A stretch of 64,000 nucleotides of DNA from Clostridiaceae bacterium Marseille-Q4145 (GTDB lineage: Bacteria > Bacillota > Clostridia > Lachnospirales > Lachnospiraceae), in assembly GCA_018223365.1 (NCBI GenBank), contig JAGTTP010000001.1:1368822-1432821 (forward strand), written 5' to 3'. The translations under genes were made by a program, and so were the position numbers. The notes below the pieces were generated by a model. The model worked only from the letters and a program-made list of their open reading frames with translations. It had not been told where the DNA came from and did not search any database. Each line of letters starts with the position of its first letter. Positions within the stretch are counted from its first letter, which is position 1. Below, piece by piece: positions 41,201 to 48,994 of the stretch.

Positions 41201-44200
41201 CAAAGTTTCCATTTCCGATGAGGAATATGACGCAGTTCGCCGCCCAATTCCGCAAAGAACCTCCTATGACCCAGCCGCCCCGGTCTATGCCGTGGGCGAT
41301 ACCGTGTATATCGAGGATGACGCCTATCAGATCACCGAGCTGCGGGAGGACACCGTACAGCTTCTGCCCACCGGGATGGTATATCCCATCTATCGGGCAG
41401 AGCGCAAAGAACAGTTCGAGCAGCTGCTTCGGGCAGACCGCCGCAATGCTTACTATACCGAATTTCTTCCTATTGACCCGGACAAGGCAGATCAGGACTT
41501 GCGGGATGTATTGGCTCATGGACTGATGGATGAAGCGGATAAAAAGCAGATTTTCACGCTGCTGCAATCCGGCAGGAGCAACAGCGAGATCGCCTACTGG
41601 CTGAGCAGAGCCTATTCCGGTGAGATCGAGACACTGAATCTGGAGACCGGCGATATTGCCGATTACCGTACCACGGCACAGGGCATAGAACTGGAAGTCA
41701 TGGATGCAGAGGAAAAGCGTCTGGCTATGCTGTATTTCCGCTGGGATGAAGTTGCGCCTTTGCTGCGCGGGATGTATGCCCGTCAGCAGGACGGTTTTGG
41801 ACAGGAACAGCCCCAACCGACTACCGAATCCCCGACCTTCCATTCCGAGACCATGGCCGTCTATCCGGGCGATAAGAACAATCTGCCTTATGATGTGGTG
41901 GTGGAACAGCTGCATATCGAGGAGCCGGAGCCGCCAGCCCCTGTAACAGAGCCGGAGAAAACCTTTGAGGAAGTGTTGGATGAACACCCGGTTTCCATTC
42001 AGGTCAATGGCCAGTGGCAGACCTTTCCCAATGCCAAAGCTGCCGAGGAAGCATCTTATGAGGAATACAAGGCTAACCTGCGCCGCAATGCAAAAAACTT
42101 CCGCATTACCGATGAGCATTTGGGCGAAGGCGGTCCGAAAGCCAAGTTCCAGGCAAATGTCAATGCGATTCGTTTGCTGAAAGAGCTGGAAGCTGCCGGA
42201 CAGCAGGCAAGCCCCGAACAGCAGGAGGTTCTTTCTCGATATGTGGGCTGGGGAGGTCTCTCTGATGCGTTTGAACCGGAGAAACCGGTATGGGCTTTAG
42301 AGTATGCCCAGCTAAAAGAACTGCTGACCCCGGAGGAATATGCCGCCGCCAGAAGCTCTACCCTCAACGCCCATTACACCAGCCCTACGGTCATTCAGGC
42401 CATCTATGAAGCGGTGGACCGTATGGGATTTGAGACCGGAAATATTCTGGAGCCGTCTATGGGCGTGGGCAATTTCTTTGGTATGCTGCCGGAGAAAATG
42501 CGAAACAGCCGTCTGTACGGCGTGGAGCTGGACCCTGTTTCCGGGCGCATCGCAAAGCAGCTCTATCCCAAGGCGGACATCACAGTAGGCGGCTTTGAGA
42601 CCACCGATAGGCGTGACTTCTTTGACCTTGCCATCGGCAATGTACCTTTCGGTCAGTATCAGGTCAACGACAAAGCCTACAACAAGCTGAATTTCAGTAT
42701 TCATAACTATTTTTTTGCCAAAGCACTGGATCAGGTGCGTCCCGGCGGTGTGGTAGCTTTTGTGACCTCTCGATATACCATGGACGCCAAGGATTCCACC
42801 GTGCGCCGCTATCTTGCCCAGCGTGCCGAGCTGCTGGGAGCTATCCGTCTGCCGAATGACGCGTTCAAAAAGAATGCCGGTGCCGAGGTGGTATCGGACA
42901 TCATCTTCCTCCAAAAGCGGGACCGCCCGTTGGACATCGTGCCGGAATGGACCCAGACCGGACAGACGGAGGACGGGTTTGCCATCAACCGGTATTTTAT
43001 CGACCACCCGGAAATGGTGCTGGGCAGACAGGAGCCGGTAAGCACTGCTCATGGTATGGACTACACCGTAAACCCTATCGAGGGACTGGAGCTTTCCGAC
43101 CAGCTGCATGATGCGGTGAAGTATATTCATGGCACTTATCAGGAGGCAGAGCTGCCGGAGCTGGGCGAAGGCGAAGCTATTGACACCTCCATTCCTGCCG
43201 ACCCCAATGTGAAGAACTATTCCTATGCCATTGTAGACGGGCAGGTGTACTACCGGGAAAACAGCCGTATGGTGCGCCCTGACCTCAACGCCACCGCCGA
43301 AGCCCGTGTAAAAGGTCTTGTGGGACTGCGTGATTGTGTGCAGGAACTGATCGACCTTCAGATGGATGCAGCGGTTCCGGACAGCACCATTCGGGAGAAG
43401 CAGGCGGAACTGAACAGCCTCTATGACAGCTTTTCTTCCAAATACGGTCTCATCAATGACCGTGCAAACCGTCTGGCCTATGCAGACGATTCTTCCTATT
43501 ACCTGCTCTGTGCGCTGGAAGTCATCGACGAGGACGGTAAACTGGAACGTAAGGCAGATATGTTCACCAAGCGGACCATCAAGCCCCATCAGGCGGTGGC
43601 TGTGGTGGATACGGCAAGTGAAGCACTGGCGGTGTCCATCTCGGAAAAAGCCTGCGTGGATATGGACTATATGAGCCAGCTTACCGGAAAAACAAAAGAA
43701 GAACTGGCCGGAGAGTTGCAAGGCGTAATCTTCCGTGTACCGGGACAGTTGGAGCAGGACAGAACGCCCCATTATGTGACTGCTGATGAATACCTCTCTG
43801 GCAATGTACGCCGAAAGCTGCGTCAGGCACAGCGGGTAGCACAGCAGGACCCGGTTTATGCAGTCAATGTGGAAGCTCTTACCGCCGCCCAGCCCAAAGA
43901 CCTGGATGCGTCGGAGATCGAGGTGCGTCTGGGCGCTACCTGGATTGACAAGGAATATATCCAGCAGTTTATGTATGAGACCTTTAATACCCCGTTTTAT
44001 CTCCAACGCAGTATCGAGGTCAACTATTCGTCCTTTACCGCTGAATGGCAGATCAAGGGAAAATCTTCTGTATCCTACAACGATGTGGCAGCTTATACCA
44101 CCTATGGGACCAGCCGCGCCAACGCCTACAAGATTCTGGAGGATTCCTTAAACCTGCGGGATGTCCGCATCTATGACACCATAGAGGACGCAGACGGAAA

Positions 44201-47009
44201 AGAGCGCCGCGTGCTGAATGCCAAGGAGACCACCCTGGCGGCTCAAAAACAGCAGGCGATCCGGGAAGCCTTTAGGGACTGGATCTGGAGAGACCCGGAG
44301 CGTCGCCAGACTTTGGTGAGCCAGTACAACGAGGAAATGAACTCTACCCGTCCCCGTGAATATGATGGCAGCCACATCACTTTTGGAGGCATGAACCCGG
44401 CCATTACCCTGCGGGAACACCAGAAAAGTGCCATTGCCCATGTGCTGTATGGAGGAAATACCCTGTTGGCACATGAAGTAGGCGCAGGCAAAACTTTTGA
44501 AATGGTAGCTGCTTCGATGGAAGCCAAACGCCTGGGACTGTGCCAGAAATCTCTCTTTGTGGTTCCAAACCATCTGACAGAGCAGTGGGCGTCGGAGTTT
44601 CTGCGTCTCTATCCTTCCGCCAATATCTTAGTCACCACCAAAAAGGACTTTGAGACCCATAACCGAAAGAAGTTCTGCGCACGTATTGCGACGGGTGATT
44701 ATGATGCCATCATCATGGGACACAGCCAGTTTGAGCGTATCCCCATCAGCCGGGAGCGTCAGGAACGGCTTCTCTATGAACAGATCGACGAGATCACTGA
44801 GGGGATTGCAGAGGTACAGGCCAGTGGCGGCGAGCGTTTTACCGTCAAACAGCTGGAGCGTACCAGAAAGTCTCTGGAAGCCAGACTGGAAAAGCTGCAA
44901 GCCGAGGGGCGAAAAGACGATGTGGTAACCTTCGAGCAGCTGGGTGTGGACCGTTTGTTTGTGGACGAGGCCCACAACTATAAAAACCTGTTTCTATACA
45001 CAAAAATGCGGAATGTGGCTGGTCTTTCCACATCGGACGCGCAGAAATCCTCCGATATGTTTGCCAAGTGCCGCTATATGGATGAGATCACCGGAAACCG
45101 TGGCGTGATTTTTGCCACCGGCACCCCGGTCAGCAACTCCATGACCGAGCTTTACACCATGCAGCGTTACCTTCAGTATGAACGCCTGCAAGAACTGAAC
45201 ATGACCCACTTCGACTGCTGGGCTTCCAGATTTGGGGAGACCGTCACAGCATTGGAGCTGGCACCGGAAGGCACCGGCTACCGGGCAAGAACGAGATTCA
45301 GCAAGTTCTTTAATCTGCCAGAGCTGATGAACCTGTTCAAAGAAGTGGCGGACATCAAGACCGCCGACCAACTGAACCTGCCCACCCCGGAGGTGGAATA
45401 CCACAACATCGTGGCGCAGCCTACCGAACATCAGCAGGAAATGGTGAAGGCACTCTCTGAGCGCGCTTCCGAAGTACACAGAGGCAGTGTGGACCCGTCG
45501 GTGGATAATATGCTCAAAATCACCTCGGATGGCCGCAAGCTGGGACTGGACCAGAGGATCGTCAACCAGATGCTGCCGGATGAACCTGGCACAAAGGTCA
45601 ATCAGTGCGTGGACAACATCATGCAGATCTGGCGGGATGGCGAAGCTGACAAGCTGACCCAGCTGGTGTTCTGCGACATTTCTACACCGCAGGCAAAAGC
45701 TACTGCAAGCAAGGCGGCGAAAACGCTGGATAATCCACTGCTTCACGCACTGGAAGGTGCCGTGCCTCTGCCGGAGCAGGAACCGGCCTTTACGGTATAT
45801 GACGATATTCGTCAGAAACTCATTGCTCAGGGGATGCCTGCCGACCAGATCGCTTTTATCCATGAAGCCAACACCGAAGTGCGGAAAAAGGAGTTGTTCT
45901 CTAAAGTCCGTACCGGTCAGGTGCGTGTCCTTTTGGGCAGCACCGCCAAGATGGGCGCAGGCACCAATGTGCAGGACCGTCTGGTGGCACTTCATGACCT
46001 GGACTGTCCGTGGAGACCGGGAGACCTTGCCCAGCGCAAGGGCCGTATCGAGCGCCAGGGTAACCAGAATCCTCTTGTCCATGTGTACCGCTATGTGACC
46101 GAAGGAACCTTTGACGCATACCTCTGGCAGACGGTGGAGAATAAGCAAAAATTCATTAGTCAGATCATGACTTCTAAATCGCCGGTACGCTCCTGCGATG
46201 ATGTGGATGAAACCGCCCTCAGTTTTGCAGAGATCAAGGCTTTGTGTGCCGGAGACCCCCGTATCAAAGAGCGTATGGATTTGGATGTGGAGGTATCCCG
46301 CCTAAAGCTGATGAAAGCCGACCACCAGAGCAAGCAGTATCGTCTGGAGGACCAGTTGCTCAAATACTTCCCGGAGGAGATTGAAAAGCACAAAGGCTTT
46401 ATCAAGGGCTTTGAATCCGATCTGGAGGTTTTGGCAGCGTACCCGCACCCGGAGGACGGTTTTGCTGGTATGGAAATCCGCGGCGATCTGCTGACCGATA
46501 AGGAGAACGCCGGCGCAGCCCTTTTGGATGCCTGCAAGGAGGTCAAAACCTCCGATCCGGTGCAGATCGGCAGCTACCGGGGCTATGCCATATCCGTGGA
46601 ATTTTCCGCTTGGAAACAGGAGTATACGCTCCTACTGAAAGGACAGATGACCCACCGGGCAACCCTTGGTACAGACCCTCGCGGAAATCTTACCCGTATC
46701 GACAATGCCCTCGCCCTGATGCCCCAGCGTCTGGAGGCGGCAAAGGCCCAGCTGGATAACCTCTATCAGCAGCAGGCTGCCGCAAAGGAGGAAGTCGGAA
46801 AGCCATTCCTTTATGAAGAAGAACTGCGAAGCAAAAATGCCCGTCTGGTGGAGCTGGATACTTTGCTCAACATCGACGGAAAGGGACAGGCACACGCCGA
46901 GGCTGTTGTTGCCAAAAGCACACGGACTTCGGTGCTGGACAGCCTGAAGCGCCCGGTGACGCCCCGCAGTACAGACAAGAAACCAAAACAGCATGAGGAG
47001 GTGCGATAA
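38226..47009 (+). CDS. Giant DNA methylase / SF2 helicase (SNF2-like), 2927 aa
   Basis: A multi-domain protein guarding or remodelling ICE DNA. Its N-terminus is ArdC-like (RLYKYPFHEQLMIYAQRPDAT). A proline/glycine/glutamate-rich disordered stretch (about 258-375) coincides with the overlapping TnpV-like gene. Several repeat-like linker domains follow. An N6-adenine methylase lies around 1405-1480 (ILEPSMGVGNFFGMLP, AIGNVPFGQY), and an SF2 helicase follows: HEVGAGKTFEM (about 2083), FVDEAHNYK (about 2245), GTPVSNSM and AQRKGRIERQG (about 2602). ATG 38226 is chosen for AAAGGAGG upstream. The family is universal in Tn1549-type ICEs. An anti-restriction or transfer role is inferred. Confidence 0.9.
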   Translation: MPTKAELYAQMAEKVTTQLTGSWQEWAGFLTTASRLYKYPFHEQLMIYAQRPDATACAEYDLWNEKMGRYVRRGSKGIALVDDSGDRPRLRYVFDISDTGTREHSRTPWLWQLEERHLDSVQAMLERTYDVSGDDLAGQLTEVAGKLAEEYWTEHQQDFFYIVDGSFLEEYDEFNIGVQFKAAATVSITYALMSRCGLEPERYFDHEDFMAIFDFNTPATIGALGTAVSQINQQVLRQIGVTVRNAEREANQERSKQDEQSHDLYPERRLSDSRPEAEPAAGEAPGQVRQDAESIPQGTPSHPIQPAADEREAVPAPSGDRRDRPEQTGADDAPAGEGSGSHRGTESQRSHEVGGADEHLQSSGRGNPDGGAYQQLTLNLFLSEAEQIQSIDEAENVAHTSSAFSFAQNDIDHVLRLGGNTDRQRERVVAAFEKQKTTAEIAEILKTLYHGGNGLGSVSAWYAEDGIHLSHGKSVRYDRSAQVISWESAAERIGELLESGQFASNVELAEAAGYERSLLSEKLWHLYHDLSEDARKGGYLSCLSEIKGNGFPEETRRLMEQLSEPAFRQTLKEEYAAFWTAYQQDRDLLRFHYHRPREIWENLKDLDLPRRTFSSELSQVPTVQHFITEDEIDAAMTGGSSFAGGKGRIYAFFMENHTDKEKVRFLKDEYGIGGRSHALSGATHSGEDHDGKGLHYKKQDCPDVHLNWEKVAKRITSLVQKGRYLTEQEQAQYDKIQAEKELAEEDAIQAQQPEVEEETPKPTLREQFEQYKTVVTAAISEDAAYRNACGHSDRENAVIEGNAAVRRAVLGSKDMELIRLYSDVPEFRQRLHREVIDETYPKLHELLRPLSQEDIDTAICAWNGNIESKHAVVRYMKDHAREKDTAAWLAQEYSGSNIPFVVRAGSPEETQLPWPKVQRRLAQLIQEDQFYTEEEQERFDNIDPIAIREALEERGIVNGQVADPEKLDNDPFIQQVVSDVGQIADAETEQTSKVSISDEEYDAVRRPIPQRTSYDPAAPVYAVGDTVYIEDDAYQITELREDTVQLLPTGMVYPIYRAERKEQFEQLLRADRRNAYYTEFLPIDPDKADQDLRDVLAHGLMDEADKKQIFTLLQSGRSNSEIAYWLSRAYSGEIETLNLETGDIADYRTTAQGIELEVMDAEEKRLAMLYFRWDEVAPLLRGMYARQQDGFGQEQPQPTTESPTFHSETMAVYPGDKNNLPYDVVVEQLHIEEPEPPAPVTEPEKTFEEVLDEHPVSIQVNGQWQTFPNAKAAEEASYEEYKANLRRNAKNFRITDEHLGEGGPKAKFQANVNAIRLLKELEAAGQQASPEQQEVLSRYVGWGGLSDAFEPEKPVWALEYAQLKELLTPEEYAAARSSTLNAHYTSPTVIQAIYEAVDRMGFETGNILEPSMGVGNFFGMLPEKMRNSRLYGVELDPVSGRIAKQLYPKADITVGGFETTDRRDFFDLAIGNVPFGQYQVNDKAYNKLNFSIHNYFFAKALDQVRPGGVVAFVTSRYTMDAKDSTVRRYLAQRAELLGAIRLPNDAFKKNAGAEVVSDIIFLQKRDRPLDIVPEWTQTGQTEDGFAINRYFIDHPEMVLGRQEPVSTAHGMDYTVNPIEGLELSDQLHDAVKYIHGTYQEAELPELGEGEAIDTSIPADPNVKNYSYAIVDGQVYYRENSRMVRPDLNATAEARVKGLVGLRDCVQELIDLQMDAAVPDSTIREKQAELNSLYDSFSSKYGLINDRANRLAYADDSSYYLLCALEVIDEDGKLERKADMFTKRTIKPHQAVAVVDTASEALAVSISEKACVDMDYMSQLTGKTKEELAGELQGVIFRVPGQLEQDRTPHYVTADEYLSGNVRRKLRQAQRVAQQDPVYAVNVEALTAAQPKDLDASEIEVRLGATWIDKEYIQQFMYETFNTPFYLQRSIEVNYSSFTAEWQIKGKSSVSYNDVAAYTTYGTSRANAYKILEDSLNLRDVRIYDTIEDADGKERRVLNAKETTLAAQKQQAIREAFRDWIWRDPERRQTLVSQYNEEMNSTRPREYDGSHITFGGMNPAITLREHQKSAIAHVLYGGNTLLAHEVGAGKTFEMVAASMEAKRLGLCQKSLFVVPNHLTEQWASEFLRLYPSANILVTTKKDFETHNRKKFCARIATGDYDAIIMGHSQFERIPISRERQERLLYEQIDEITEGIAEVQASGGERFTVKQLERTRKSLEARLEKLQAEGRKDDVVTFEQLGVDRLFVDEAHNYKNLFLYTKMRNVAGLSTSDAQKSSDMFAKCRYMDEITGNRGVIFATGTPVSNSMTELYTMQRYLQYERLQELNMTHFDCWASRFGETVTALELAPEGTGYRARTRFSKFFNLPELMNLFKEVADIKTADQLNLPTPEVEYHNIVAQPTEHQQEMVKALSERASEVHRGSVDPSVDNMLKITSDGRKLGLDQRIVNQMLPDEPGTKVNQCVDNIMQIWRDGEADKLTQLVFCDISTPQAKATASKAAKTLDNPLLHALEGAVPLPEQEPAFTVYDDIRQKLIAQGMPADQIAFIHEANTEVRKKELFSKVRTGQVRVLLGSTAKMGAGTNVQDRLVALHDLDCPWRPGDLAQRKGRIERQGNQNPLVHVYRYVTEGTFDAYLWQTVENKQKFISQIMTSKSPVRSCDDVDETALSFAEIKALCAGDPRIKERMDLDVEVSRLKLMKADHQSKQYRLEDQLLKYFPEEIEKHKGFIKGFESDLEVLAAYPHPEDGFAGMEIRGDLLTDKENAGAALLDACKEVKTSDPVQIGSYRGYAISVEFSAWKQEYTLLLKGQMTHRATLGTDPRGNLTRIDNALALMPQRLEAAKAQLDNLYQQQAAAKEEVGKPFLYEEELRSKNARLVELDTLLNIDGKGQAHAEAVVAKSTRTSVLDSLKRPVTPRSTDKKPKQHEEVR
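38998..39354 (+). CDS. TnpV-like protein encoded in a second frame of the giant gene
   Basis: A 118-residue frame lies entirely inside the methylase/helicase gene, shifted by +1. It has its own GAAAGGAG site 8-9 bp before ATG 38998. The protein (YIQNGDYLIPDLKLS, GKYGRMRKAYLKEHRPILYN, then DPMKWVGLMNTCKAQAEEILMAELI) matches the TnpV family of Tn4451-like transposons almost end to end, including GDY-IPDL, LG/PIGK-GR and YLKEHRP. The host frame is low-complexity exactly over this stretch. This indicates that a tnpV gene was captured and is read in both frames. Confidence 0.8.
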   Translation: MNNPMTYIQNGDYLIPDLKLSQQPEKPLGKYGRMRKAYLKEHRPILYNQLLMSEKLYPHLLEIDETAQSRLEQMMPQLAKEAGATEELKASDPMKWVGLMNTCKAQAEEILMAELINS

Positions 47010-47010
47010 C

Positions 47011-47829
47011 ATGAATACCAATAATCTGAATACGGCCCTTTATGAAAAGATGGCCACTGAGCAGGAAAAATATAGGGACTGGTTGAAAAGCCAGCCCCCG
47101 GAAGAAATCCTGCACCACACCTATGAATATACTGTCCGTGAGGATATTGTGATGGCGATGGAGGAGCTGGAGCTGACCGACGCACAGGCCCAGGCGCTTT
47201 TGGAATCTCCCTCGCCGCTGGCGGATGTGTACCGTTATTTTGAAAAGCTGGAGACCGGCTATATGGATATGATCCGGGACAGTATTGAGAGCCGTGCCGA
47301 CGATGTGTGCAGAGCCAAAGAGGAACTGCGAACAACACCGGTCTATCCCCATTCTGCTGCCTATGCGAGAGAACATGGGGAGCTGGAGCAGTACCGAGCT
47401 TCCAACAATGTAAATCGCCAATGCAAGGAGTCCATTGAAGCGGCGGTGCGGGAACATTTCGACGGAATGTATCTCAGCCACGATGCGGCAAAGGGTGTGA
47501 TTGAGACCTATGGCATGGAGCGTGTATCTATGGTTCTGTCTAACACGATCCAGCTTCAGGACTGGGATGGGCGCTACTCCCGACGCAACAAAGAATGGGC
47601 CAAGACCATTCCTAATGATAATCCCGAAACCGTCCGTTGTGGTTATGCCTTAAACAGCCACCCTGCTGTGCTGGATGGTTTTATTGATCTGGTGCGTGAA
47701 GAACAGCAGCGCAGCCGTACCCAGAGAGAAAAACTGGAACCGTCCCGTCCCTCAGTACGGGATAAGCTCAAACAGGAGCTGCCCGCCAATAAGTCTGCCG
47801 CCCCGAAAAAACGGGAGCTGGAGCGATAA
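47011..47829 (+). CDS. DUF3849-type ICE protein (272 aa)
   Basis: A helical protein: LYEKMATEQEKYRDWLKSQPPEEIL at the start and HTYEYTVREDIVMAMEELELT, then a C-terminal domain LYPHSAAYAREHGELEQYRASN-like (HSAAYAREHGELEQYRAS) with VREHFDGMYLSHDAAKGVIE. This is the DUF3849/DUF3848-like pattern that follows the giant gene in this ICE type. Function unknown. ATG 47011 has GAGGAGGTGC upstream and starts 2 bp after the giant gene's stop. Confidence 0.8.
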   Translation: MNTNNLNTALYEKMATEQEKYRDWLKSQPPEEILHHTYEYTVREDIVMAMEELELTDAQAQALLESPSPLADVYRYFEKLETGYMDMIRDSIESRADDVCRAKEELRTTPVYPHSAAYAREHGELEQYRASNNVNRQCKESIEAAVREHFDGMYLSHDAAKGVIETYGMERVSMVLSNTIQLQDWDGRYSRRNKEWAKTIPNDNPETVRCGYALNSHPAVLDGFIDLVREEQQRSRTQREKLEPSRPSVRDKLKQELPANKSAAPKKRELER

Positions 47830-47831
47830 CC

Positions 47832-48170
47832 ATGGCAAAGCGCAAGCGGGATGTGCCGGTTCTGTTTTGGGTGTCCGCAGAAGAACTGGAACTGATCCAT
47901 CAAAAGATGCAGCAATACGGGACAGAGAATTTGAGCGCTTATCTGCGGAAAATGGCGCTGGATGGTTATGTGGTCAAGCTGGAACTGCCAGAGCTGAAGG
48001 AGTTGGTCTCCCTGATGCGCCGAAGCAGCAACAACTTGAACCAGCTGACCCGCAAAGTGCATGAGACCGGGCGGGTTTATAATGCTGACTTGGAGGATAT
48101 ATCCCAGCGGCAGGAACAACTGTGGGAGGGTGTGAAGGAAATCCTTACCCAACTCTCCAAACTTTCATAA
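47832..48170 (+). CDS. mobC: MobC relaxosome protein
   Basis: A 112-residue MobC-family protein: PVLFWVSAEELELIHQKM, NLSAYLRKMALDGYVVKL and the signature LMRRSSNNLNQLTRKVHETG. MobC-type proteins bind oriT next to the nick and help the relaxase melt it. It directly follows the DUF3849 gene and ends in a strong terminator. Its partner relaxase is at 50534, separated by an inserted minus-strand gene. Confidence 0.9.
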   Translation: MAKRKRDVPVLFWVSAEELELIHQKMQQYGTENLSAYLRKMALDGYVVKLELPELKELVSLMRRSSNNLNQLTRKVHETGRVYNADLEDISQRQEQLWEGVKEILTQLSKLS

Positions 48171-48190
48171 CAGGGATAGATACTCCATTT

Positions 48191-48245
48191 GCGGAGGGAG
48201 GGACGGCATTTCTTCGCCGCACCTTCCTCCGCTTTTTCTTTTTGT
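48191..48245 (+). terminator. Strong terminator after mobC
   Basis: GCGGAGGGAGGGACGGC pairs with GCCGCACCTTCCTCCGC (small internal loop), followed by TTTTTCTTTTT. Confidence 0.88.
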
Positions 48246-48321
48246 CTGTATCCTTGTCTTTTGCCTGTCCGTACCGGATAATATGAGTAGAATAAGAAGC
48301 GTAGCAAAGGAGTGAAAACAG

Positions 48322-48624
48322 ATGCTGACCTTTGAAAAGGTGCTGGAGATTTTTGCGGATTACCTGACCGCAGACGAGACCATAGAAGTTTATATCAGCC
48401 GCCATGGATGTGTAAGAGTTGAATTTGACCAAGATTTTCACTATTGCTCTGGCGAGGTGTGCCATACTCCCAAGGAACTGTTCAATCTCTTAGCTGATGA
48501 TTACCGGACTTATGTGGAGATTGAACTGACCAAAGGCAGACGGGAGTTGACGGAAGATGATGAGAGAGAAGCGGATGCCCTGTGCAAACGGTATCTGGAG
48601 CGTTGGAGGGAGGAACTGGAATGA
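48322..48624 (+). CDS. Acidic small ICE protein (100 aa)
   Basis: I do not recognise a domain. The protein (MLTFEKVLEIFADYLTADETIEVYISRHGCVRV in two parts) ends in a D/E-rich helix (LTEDDEREADALCKRYLERW). AAAGGAGTG precedes the ATG. It overlaps the next gene by 4 bp, and the pair stands between the mobC terminator and the AlbA-type gene. Confidence 0.75.
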   Translation: MLTFEKVLEIFADYLTADETIEVYISRHGCVRVEFDQDFHYCSGEVCHTPKELFNLLADDYRTYVEIELTKGRRELTEDDEREADALCKRYLERWREELE

Positions 48625-48920
48625 AGATTTTGAAATGCTTGCTGATGATTGTAACTGCACCGGTCATTTTGGTGTTGACGCTTTTTGTCTGGCTCTGCAT
48701 GGGGCTGATCTACATATCTGGTCTGGTGCTTGGTCTGCTCAGCACGGTAATTGCTCTACTTGGCGTGGCTGTGCTTATTACCTATTCCCCGCAGAATGGT
48801 GCAATTTTGCTGATTATGGCATTTTTGATTAGCCCGATGGGGCTGCCGCTGGCTGCGATCTGGCTGCTGGGAAAGGTGCAGAGTTTGAAATTTGCGATCC
48901 AGGATTGGGTGTATGGGTAA
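48621..48920 (+). CDS. CD1845-type small membrane protein (99 aa)
   Basis: Three hydrophobic segments (about 5-33, 35-52 and 58-82: LLIMAFLISPMGLPLAAIWLL) and a short basic end. It resembles the CD1845 family seen near the relaxase of C. difficile ICEs. Its role is unknown; entry exclusion or pore accessory are possibilities. The ATG at 48621 overlaps the upstream stop. Confidence 0.75.
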   Translation: MKILKCLLMIVTAPVILVLTLFVWLCMGLIYISGLVLGLLSTVIALLGVAVLITYSPQNGAILLIMAFLISPMGLPLAAIWLLGKVQSLKFAIQDWVYG

Positions 48921-48948
48921 ATGATGTGAATATAATTTGGAATGAAAA

Positions 48949-48990
48949 AGAAGCAGGACAATGGGAGATGAGACCCAATGCCCTGCTTCT
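48949..48990. terminator. Bidirectional terminator between converging genes
   Basis: AGAAGCAGG (48949-48957) and CCTGCTTCT (48982-48990) form the outer stem and ATGGG/CCAAT-type pairs the inner part. It serves the CD1845-type gene and the minus-strand AlbA-type gene. Confidence 0.8.
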
Positions 48991-48994
48991 CTGT

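Noticed and set aside
40068..42119. A 683-codon open frame on the minus strand
   Set aside because: It is antisense to the well-supported methylase/helicase gene, has no ribosome site and no recognisable domain. Biased codon use in the true gene leaves long shadow frames, also at 42312-44006, 44994-46148 and 26356-27732.
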